Source: a virus. Taken from it: a stretch of 42,984 bases of DNA. The notes beneath the pieces were generated by a model. That model saw only the letters and a program-made list of their open reading frames with translations, was not told the origin of the DNA and did not search any database. The stretch spans positions 1-42,984 of the IMG/VR virus record IMGVR_UViG_3300010938_000072, one strand, 5' to 3'. The translations under genes and the position numbers were made by a program. Shown piece after piece: positions 38,019 through 42,984 of this stretch. Each line of letters opens with the position of its first letter. Positions within the stretch are counted from its first letter, which is position 1.

Positions 38019-39931
38019 GATAGCACCATCGTTGCAGGAAGTGTATCGGGGCACCATGCTTTGTAGGTGCCAAGCGGCGACTGGTCAGAGGGCGTCCAGA
38101 TTTTGTAGTAAGATGGGAAATGTACGTGGCTACCAAAGCAAAGCCTTGCGTCTATCGACTCCGGGCAACTGAAAAAAGCCACTCGGAAGGTCAGCACCCA
38201 GATTCGTCGAGTGCGAAACAGACCAAGTTCCGCACCCGTGACGGCGTAACCACCCCAGTCGCATGGAAAGCCAGAAGTGCAGGCAGAGTCGTTGGGAGTG
38301 CTGTAGTAACACCCGCCTTGCGAGTACAAAATCCTTCCCCACGGATGTACTTCCCTGCCATTACAGTTCGACTGCCATTGAGCAACGGTCATTGCTTGGA
38401 ACGGGTTGTCGGCTGAGCACCCGTACAATGACGCTGACGTACCTTCGCATTTCGTGCGGCTGATGAGTTCGTACCCATAAGTGCCGTAGTAATTCCCAGC
38501 CCGAAACTGTGTAACAGGTGTGTTGGCCACCAATATCGTGCTTGGTAGGATACCAGTGTCACAGGTGGCTTCACAGGGGTCAATCTGAACCAAACCACCG
38601 CCGAAGCCGGTGCTGACCCAAAACCAACAATGCGCGCTACCTGTATAAATATCCACCGAGAATGATGACGTACCGGTGGCAGTAAGCCGCCAGTGGGTAC
38701 AGTCCGGTCGTGTAAGGTCAAACTGGTAGCCACGACACAATCCGCGCCAGAGACAGTCGCCGATTCGGCTCAACATGCACAGTCCGTTGGCTGGAGCATG
38801 TTCGCCTGTCAGCCCTGTGATGGTCAGCAACCAGCAGGGCGCAGATGGTGAGTTGAAGCTACAATTCCCTCCCAATGACGCATTGTGGCAGTTGTTGCAG
38901 AAGTACGAATATTCGTCATCGGTTGGGAAACAAGAGGTACAGGTATCTGCCGAGCCGATAAAGACACTATATTCCCTGCTGCCAGTGCAACCTTGGCTGT
39001 CAGTTGCTGTAACGGTGAAGTTGAAGGTATCTGCTGAGGTTGGGCTACCCGTCAGGGTACCAGAAGGACTTAAAGTAAGTCCTGTAGGGAGGTTGCCAGC
39101 GGAGACCTCAAAAGTGTAAGGTGGCGTGCCCCCAGAAGCCAAAATTGCGCCAGAGTAGGAGGCACCTACAACACTGTCTGGTAGGGTGTCATCTAGCGCC
39201 AAAGAGAGAGTAACATGGAACGGCTGACACCGCGACCAATCAGAGTCTTGGTGGGGAGCTAAATCGCCTATTGCTTTAACTCGGTAAGAATAAAGTCCAC
39301 AAGGGAGGAGAGGCAAAGTAAAGGCAGGTCGGTCCGAAGTGGCAACATGAATAGGGTCACCAAGACAGCTATCCCCTGAATAGATTTCAAGATTGTATAG
39401 GGAGGCTCCTTCAGAAGCTCCCCAAACAAGCTCCTCTCCGGGGGCAAGTTCTTGGTCAGGAATTGTTTCAGGGACAGAGGCTGTTGAGTTAGAGCCAGTA
39501 CTTGGGTTGCCAGAGCCAATGCGAAGGTAAGGTTTGCCAAGAAATATTCGGTCGCCGGAGGGTTGAACATAAAGGAGCCAACCATTAAAGCTCAAGGTGC
39601 CAGCAGTAGCCAGCCGCCAACTGAAAATAACATCATCTTGACGGACACCTAAAACACCAGCGGAATCAAGTTCGCCCGAATCAACTTCGTCTATTTCGTG
39701 GAAAGGAGTCGGTCGGCTCCCCACCCAAGCGTAGATAACTTCTGAGGAAGGGATTTCTTCTGCACCAAGAGCTACAAATTCTCGGATACCCAAAATGCGA
39801 AATTCCTTTACTCTGGAAGGAAAAGCATCTTCACGGGGAGAAATATCACCCGATGCAATCTGACCAACCAACGGGATTCCATTAGCGGAGTCTGTATTGG
39901 TGAATCGGTGAAGTTTGTAGGTCGTTGGCAT
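38015..39931 (-). CDS. Tail protein with putative Ig domain and Cys-rich C-terminus
   Basis: A 638-aa protein. An N-terminal virion part (residues 1-150) leads to an FN3-like part (about 160-245: ELVWGASEGASLYNLEIYSG). Next is a putative Ig domain of the He_PIG type (about 250-330: LPDSVVGASYSGAILASGG, GLTLSPSGTLTGSPTSA). A Cys/Trp-rich C-terminal domain follows (about 335-638, over 25 Cys), probably the receptor-facing part. The C-terminal half is GC-rich and the N-terminal half is not, so the two halves have different histories. It starts with ATG overlapping the terminase stop by one base. Confidence 0.65.
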   Translation of the reverse strand: MPTTYKLHRFTNTDSANGIPLVGQIASGDISPREDAFPSRVKEFRILGIREFVALGAEEIPSSEVIYAWVGSRPTPFHEIDEVDSGELDSAGVLGVRQDDVIFSWRLATAGTLSFNGWLLYVQPSGDRIFLGKPYLRIGSGNPSTGSNSTASVPETIPDQELAPGEELVWGASEGASLYNLEIYSGDSCLGDPIHVATSDRPAFTLPLLPCGLYSYRVKAIGDLAPHQDSDWSRCQPFHVTLSLALDDTLPDSVVGASYSGAILASGGTPPYTFEVSAGNLPTGLTLSPSGTLTGSPTSADTFNFTVTATDSQGCTGSREYSVFIGSADTCTSCFPTDDEYSYFCNNCHNASLGGNCSFNSPSAPCWLLTITGLTGEHAPANGLCMLSRIGDCLWRGLCRGYQFDLTRPDCTHWRLTATGTSSFSVDIYTGSAHCWFWVSTGFGGGLVQIDPCEATCDTGILPSTILVANTPVTQFRAGNYYGTYGYELISRTKCEGTSASLYGCSADNPFQAMTVAQWQSNCNGREVHPWGRILYSQGGCYYSTPNDSACTSGFPCDWGGYAVTGAELGLFRTRRIWVLTFRVAFFSCPESIDARLCFGSHVHFPSYYKIWTPSDQSPLGTYKAWCPDTLPATMVLS

Positions 39932-41475
39932 TAAACGTACTCAAAGGCACGGATAGGTTTGTCTCTTTTATCTTGGGGTACGTAGGTTGGGTCAAGAAGC
40001 ACAATACGGTAAAGACATTCTAGGGTGTGGTCATCTTTGTCAACCGGAACTTCTTTCTCAGCCCTGCTGTCTTTGGATTTCCACTCAGCATAAACATAAT
40101 GCTGGACTTCGTAGAGGGTACGGACACAGTTGGAACAGATAAAGAGTTTGTTTTCTTTGAAAGCGGACCTAACCTTCAAAATTCCAGCAGACTTTCTTTT
40201 AGGAGCTTCTTCTACTGGAATTCCATTGTTGAAGAATTCATCTGCCCAAGTCAGGCCGTCAATAGGGTCAGGGTTGAAAGCTATGGGGTCGCAAAGCCAC
40301 CTCATTACGGGAAGCTCCTTGAGGATTTTCTTTCCTTTCTCCTCTTCCTCGTAAGTGAGGTGGCTTTTAATTTTGGCGCAGAAATCTTCGATGAGGTCTT
40401 TAGAGTAGACTTCTCGCCAAACAATCATCCGACCCTTCACATCGGCAATAAGAAGGATTGCGGTCATCGGCTGCCGAGAGTGAGGGTCAATGGAAACATA
40501 AACTGTGCCGTTGTCTCTTACCCACTCGATGGGGATAGGGTCACAAATATTGCCACCATCGGCTGCGAGCCGAGCCTTGAATTCGGGATAGACGAGGCCT
40601 TTGAGGAATACCCATTTGCCTTTTCCGCGAGCCTCTTTTTCATCCTCATTGAGGGTCTCAAGATAGTTTTGCCACCCTTCTTTTGAGATATAGGGATTTT
40701 CTTCTGTTTGTAGGTGGAAGGTTTCAACCTTTTCGGGGCCAAGAGTTGAGGCCTTGTCGAAGATTTCAGTTTTAATCCACGGCTCGGTTAGGGGGGTCAT
40801 GGTGAAGATTTCGTATCCGTGGCGGTCAACAAGGCCTCGGTGGACAGCTACTCGAAGGTCACGTTTGGGAGGCTCGTCATAATGAGCTACATCGAGGCGT
40901 CGGCCCTCGAAACTTTGAGGGTCATTGATAAAGGATTTTTGTGTATCTAAGTCTAGGATGGAGCCATTAATACAGCGGAAACGGCAAATATTGCCCATGT
41001 TGTTTCTTTCAGGTGCACATTCAAGGGCACCTTTAGGGATGTAAAGTTTGAGCTTGCCGGCGGATTCAGCCGTACCGGTTGTCCAAATGTCGTCAGCCAC
41101 ATCCCAATCGGCAACCACTACAAGAACCTTCACGGGAGTTTTGATTGGTGTTTTGCAATGGTCCGGGATAGAGGAAAAGTTTTTGAGGAGTTCTTGAATT
41201 GGGAGGGATTTGAGCTCTTCAGGAAGGAGCCACGGACGAAAGCCTAGCCAAAATGAGATGTCCTCAACAGCTCCACAGGTTGTTTTGCCTGAGCGGTTCG
41301 AACCTACAACAAGGCGAGTGTGGGCTTTTGAGGTATGAAATCTAGCTTGCTCGGAAGAGTAAGGGGCGTAAAAGTAGATTCGGTGGGAGTCAACCCATTC
41401 AAGCTTACGGCGCTTGAGCAAGGCGAGTTGTTCAAGTCTCTTTTGGGTTAAAAGTAATTCTGGGCTGGGTGACAT
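39931..41475 (-). CDS. terL: Terminase large subunit
   Basis: A 514-aa terminase. The Walker A-like motif GSNRSGKT lies at 58-65, Walker B in VAHYDEPP with catalytic Glu, coupling motif TMTP, and the RNase H-like nuclease begins at SIDPHS (about 330-335), with further acidic residues in WLCDP and KDDHT. It packages DNA into procapsids using ATP and cuts the concatemer. AAAAGGA precedes ATG 41475. Its start overlaps the small-subunit gene. Confidence 0.95.
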   Translation of the reverse strand: MSPSPELLLTQKRLEQLALLKRRKLEWVDSHRIYFYAPYSSEQARFHTSKAHTRLVVGSNRSGKTTCGAVEDISFWLGFRPWLLPEELKSLPIQELLKNFSSIPDHCKTPIKTPVKVLVVVADWDVADDIWTTGTAESAGKLKLYIPKGALECAPERNNMGNICRFRCINGSILDLDTQKSFINDPQSFEGRRLDVAHYDEPPKRDLRVAVHRGLVDRHGYEIFTMTPLTEPWIKTEIFDKASTLGPEKVETFHLQTEENPYISKEGWQNYLETLNEDEKEARGKGKWVFLKGLVYPEFKARLAADGGNICDPIPIEWVRDNGTVYVSIDPHSRQPMTAILLIADVKGRMIVWREVYSKDLIEDFCAKIKSHLTYEEEEKGKKILKELPVMRWLCDPIAFNPDPIDGLTWADEFFNNGIPVEEAPKRKSAGILKVRSAFKENKLFICSNCVRTLYEVQHYVYAEWKSKDSRAEKEVPVDKDDHTLECLYRIVLLDPTYVPQDKRDKPIRAFEYV

Positions 41476-41905
41476 CAGAGATGTCCTTTTCGAGCTCTTG
41501 GATTTGGGCGTTTAGTTCTTCGAGGGAAAGGTTTCGGTGGTCCTCAACCACAACTTTGGTTCCTCGATGAGCTTTGATGAACTCAAAGGCGGCTTGTGCC
41601 CTAATTCGTTCATCTTGGGAGTTCATCATTAAATCGTGGGCTACATTAAGCGCGTCGGCGGCAAAGACCTTCAAACACCTTTCTATTTCTTGCTCTCCTT
41701 TTTCATGAAGCAACTCTACAAGTTGTTTCATGAACCACTCTTGGCGGGTGGTGTAGGAAACTTTGAGCTCCGAAATCCCTAGCTGTTCGGCGATTCTTCG
41801 ATTGGTGAGACCTTGAGCCTTCAGCAGAAGAATAAGGCGGTCTTGGCCATCCTCTTTGAGGAGGACTTGTTTTGCTGGTCGAAATCCGTGAAGGTCAGCC
41901 GGCAT
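41432..41905 (-). CDS. Putative terminase small subunit
   Basis: I prefer ATG 41905 (GGGAAGAAAG upstream) to the GTG at 41929. The 157-aa product has an N-terminal helix-turn-helix (LTNRRIAEQLGISELKVSYTTRQ, about 34-56) and a long helical body for oligomerisation (QEIERCLKVFAADALNVAHDLMM). It ends in coiled coil NLSLEELNAQIQELEKDI. Its position just upstream of terL and the HTH fit a small terminase that recognises the packaging site. Confidence 0.75.
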   Translation of the reverse strand: MPADLHGFRPAKQVLLKEDGQDRLILLLKAQGLTNRRIAEQLGISELKVSYTTRQEWFMKQLVELLHEKGEQEIERCLKVFAADALNVAHDLMMNSQDERIRAQAAFEFIKAHRGTKVVVEDHRNLSLEELNAQIQELEKDISDVTQPRITFNPKET

Positions 41906-42017
41906 TGGCAGCTTTCTTCCCGAAGCCACAATTCAAGACAATCTCTTTCCCTTTAGGGGAAAGGTCTTTCAGTAACGAAAGCATGATTTTCCGAATCAAT
42001 ACGGGCTTCTTTTTCAT
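41895..42017 (-). CDS. Possible very small basic protein (40 aa)
   Basis: A short reading frame from ATG 42017 to TGA 41895 that overlaps the small-terminase start. The product (KKKPVLIRKIMLSLLKDL, then SPKGKEIVLNCGFGKKAANAG) has coherent amphipathic sequence. No clear ribosome site precedes it. It may be a real leader peptide or a chance frame. Confidence 0.25.
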   Translation of the reverse strand: MKKKPVLIRKIMLSLLKDLSPKGKEIVLNCGFGKKAANAG

Positions 42018-42047
42018 GCTTGAATGTAGCGCGGGGGCGGGCTTGAT

Positions 42048-42080
42048 GCAAGCGAAAAGTGAGCGTGATTTTTCGCTTGC
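42048..42080. repeat. 11-bp inverted repeat in the control region
   Basis: GCAAGCGAAAA (42048-42058) is the exact reverse complement of TTTTCGCTTGC (42070-42080), with an 11-nt spacer. It lies upstream of the leftward terminase genes and is not followed by a T-tract in either direction. It could be an operator or a DNA cruciform near the start of the late unit. Confidence 0.7.
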
Positions 42081-42182
42081 GCTTGCTTTGAGTTGCTGCT
42101 AGTGTCTGAACGCAATGAACGATTGTACTGAAAAGGAAATAGCTTCTCCCCTTCCTCTTTATACTCTAAAATGCCTCAGGGT

Positions 42183-42305
42183 TTGCTCTGGTAAATCATC
42201 TTTCGGTAAATCATTCTTTCCCGAATCATCTTTTGGTAAAGCTATTTTCGGTAAAGCTATTTTCGGTAATTCTTTCTTCACCGATTCATTTTCGGTAATT
42301 ATTTT
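42183..42305. repeat. 15-bp iteron array
   Basis: About eight tandem units of 15 bp with consensus near TTTCGGTAAATCATT. Clear GGTAA cores start at 42190, 42205, 42235, 42250, 42265 and 42294. Degenerate units fill the gaps near 42220 and 42280. The regular period in AT-rich sequence between divergent units resembles replication-origin iterons or a multi-site operator. The 15-bp period also keeps reading frames open across it, which explains spurious frames. Confidence 0.75.
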
Positions 42306-42488
42306 TACTGGAAGGGAGAGGGAGGAAGGGATTCCTTTGGCAATAGCCAGCGGCAAACTCGACGGTGCCCCCCTCGGCCACGCCGTGTCAAAACCGCGGA
42401 GCGTTGCGCCGCAACGACTTGAGTCGGTTGGCACACAACAAGCTCAAACAGCACGCGCCGCACAACAGCGGCAGAAAGGAAAGCACAA

Positions 42489-42779
42489 ATGGAAGTGAAA
42501 GGAGTAAAAGTCGAGGCCGGCAAGGTAGTCATCACCCTTGCCGCCGATTGGTCGCCCCGGCTGATGCCGGGTGGTGTTAGCAAGGATGGGAAGCCGTACC
42601 CCATCAAACTCAAATGCTTGGAAGGGTTCTACGGGGCTACGTGCCCCGTAGCAAAAGTCACGGCTGACGGCGAACAGTTCCAGCTGTTTGCCTCACTTGA
42701 TATCTTCGGGCTTCGGCCCGAAGACGTCAAGCAGAAGGGAACCGCCAATAAGGCGGTCCCGGTGCAGTTCAAACTCTAG
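42489..42779 (+). CDS. Hypothetical protein, first gene of the rightward unit (96 aa)
   Basis: A 96-aa protein with AGAAAGGAAAG before ATG 42489. Short strands (VKGVKVEAGKVVITLAADW, VAKVTADGEQFQLFASLDIFG) suggest a small beta-barrel. No family is recognised. It is followed by a strong terminator at 42786-42820, so it can be expressed as its own unit. Like the left-end genes, its coding sequence is full of hairpins (42629-42651 and 42696-42731). Confidence 0.65.
   Translation: MEVKGVKVEAGKVVITLAADWSPRLMPGGVSKDGKPYPIKLKCLEGFYGATCPVAKVTADGEQFQLFASLDIFGLRPEDVKQKGTANKAVPVQFKL
42696..42731. repeat. Intragenic hairpin with UUCG tetraloop
   Basis: TCTTCGGGC (42703-42711) pairs exactly with GCCCGAAGA (42716-42724) around TTCG. 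CTTGA (42696-42700) with TCAAG (42727-42731) extends the stem after a 2-by-2 internal loop. It lies inside the 42489-42779 gene. Confidence 0.8.
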
Positions 42780-42785
42780 CGGGTC

Positions 42786-42820
42786 AGAGCCGAGCACGTT
42801 CGCGTGCTCGGCTCTTTTCT
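42786..42820 (+). terminator. Rho-independent terminator
   Basis: A perfect 13-bp stem, AGAGCCGAGCACG (42786-42798) with CGTGCTCGGCTCT (42803-42815), closes a UUCG tetraloop and is followed by TTTTCT. It lies 7 bp after the stop of the 42489-42779 gene. It is a textbook intrinsic terminator and the only one I can support in the window. Confidence 0.92.
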
Positions 42821-42838
42821 ATCGCAAGGAGAAAAACC

Positions 42839-42984
42839 TTGACAAAACCTCGCCATTTAGAACGTCGCCGGTTGCGAACGGTAGGGAGCCCAACGTGGTG
42901 CGAACCGCGGCGGCTGGCCGCTTGGCGAGCACCAGGGAGCACACCTACTCACCAGGGAGCACACCTACTCACCAGGGAGCACAC
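42839..42984 (+). CDS. Possible truncated reading frame at the contig end
   Basis: TTG 42839 is preceded by AAGGAG (42826-42831), and the frame stays open for 48 codons to the end of the contig. The translation is Arg-rich and runs into a 20-bp tandem repeat whose period is not a multiple of three, which argues against stable coding. It may be the start of a gene cut by the contig end. Confidence 0.22.
   Translation, partial: MTKPRHLERRRLRTVGSPTWCEPRRLAAWRAPGSTPTHQGAHLLTREH
42930..42984. repeat. 20-bp tandem repeat at the contig end
   Basis: The unit CACCAGGGAGCACACCTACT repeats with a 20-bp period about 2.7 times and continues to the last base. The array is truncated by the end of the contig, so its true length is unknown. 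It may explain why assembly stopped here, or be part of a terminal structure or packaging site. Confidence 0.8.

Larger units (their letters stand above)
41930..42488. promoter_or_regulatory. Divergent gene-poor control region
   Basis: About 560 bp separates the leftward late unit from the rightward gene at 42489. Apart from the doubtful 40-aa frame it holds a 7-bp hairpin (41945-41963), an 11-bp inverted repeat (42048-42080) and a 15-bp iteron array (42183-42305). The stretch at 42320-42488 is GC-rich and has no recognisable gene. Promoters for both directions, and possibly a replication origin, are expected here. I found no convincing consensus -35/-10 pair. Confidence 0.5.

Noticed and set aside
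41980-42060. TTGCAT with TACATT as a late promoter on the - strand
   Set aside because: Only 3 of 6 and 4 of 6 bases match the sigma70 consensus, and the host's promoter preferences are unknown.
42048-42080. Inverted repeat as a terminator
   Set aside because: No T-tract follows on either strand, and it lies upstream of genes instead of downstream.
42115-42498. 127-aa rightward frame across the iterons
   Set aside because: The 15-bp repeat keeps frames open on both strands (a 91-aa leftward frame also exists). The peptide is a simple repeat plus low-complexity tail, and no ribosome site is clear. Iteron DNA explains it better.
1-42984. tRNA genes
   Set aside because: I saw no segment with a T-loop GTTCRANNC together with a 7-bp acceptor stem. 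This was a visual scan only.

Overview
The window looks like a nearly complete genome of a short-tailed (podovirus-like) double-stranded DNA phage of about 43 kb, recovered as a linear contig. The evidence is a full head module (terminase, P22-like portal, scaffold, HK97-fold capsid protein), a P22 gp10-like tail propeller protein, internal/ejection proteins with a 2087-residue giant, and a phage replication set. I see no tape-measure, sheath or tube genes, no integrase, no RNA polymerase and no tRNA. The host is probably a member of the Verrucomicrobiota. This rests on three tail-region proteins with signal peptides, Thr-Asn-rich sequence and an Ig-like repeat of a type common in that phylum, which lie in a GC-rich patch.

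Layout. Every + strand gene lies at 155-15557 plus one at 42489-42779. Every - strand gene lies at 15532-41929. If the ends join, the genome is two long convergent transcription units that diverge from a gene-free stretch at about 41.9-42.5 kb. That stretch holds a 15-bp iteron array and an 11-bp inverted repeat. The units collide at 15532-15557, where the last genes overlap tail to tail.

Left part of the + unit (155-5000): small unknown genes, a duplicated Rossmann-like pair (587-1009 and 1775-2191), a Csx20/CARF-like small protein (3249-3605), a duplicated beta-solenoid-like pair (3602-4947) and a DNA ligase. This region has an extraordinary density of perfect hairpins inside coding sequence, which is the most unusual feature of the window.

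Right part of the + unit (6-15.5 kb): replication and recombination genes. They are a DUF932 protein, a Sak4-like ATPase, an HNH-like protein, a ribbon-helix-helix protein, a Cas4/RecB-like nuclease, an OB-fold candidate, a ParB-methyltransferase fusion, a uracil-glycosylase-like/family A DNA polymerase fusion and a DUF3987 primase-helicase-like protein. A gene-free 83-nt element closed by a perfect 13-bp inverted repeat lies at 10415-10497.

The - unit (read right to left): small and large terminase, an Ig-containing Cys-rich tail protein, fibre-like proteins, three signal-peptide proteins including a glycosidase-like one, a lysis-like cassette, portal, scaffold, capsid, head-tail adaptor, tail proteins, a GNAT-like protein, ejection proteins and the giant HExxH protein. 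GC content jumps from about 35-45% to over 60% at 32.95-36.75 kb and 37.8-38.85 kb, with several edges inside genes. This points to mosaic replacement of receptor-binding parts.
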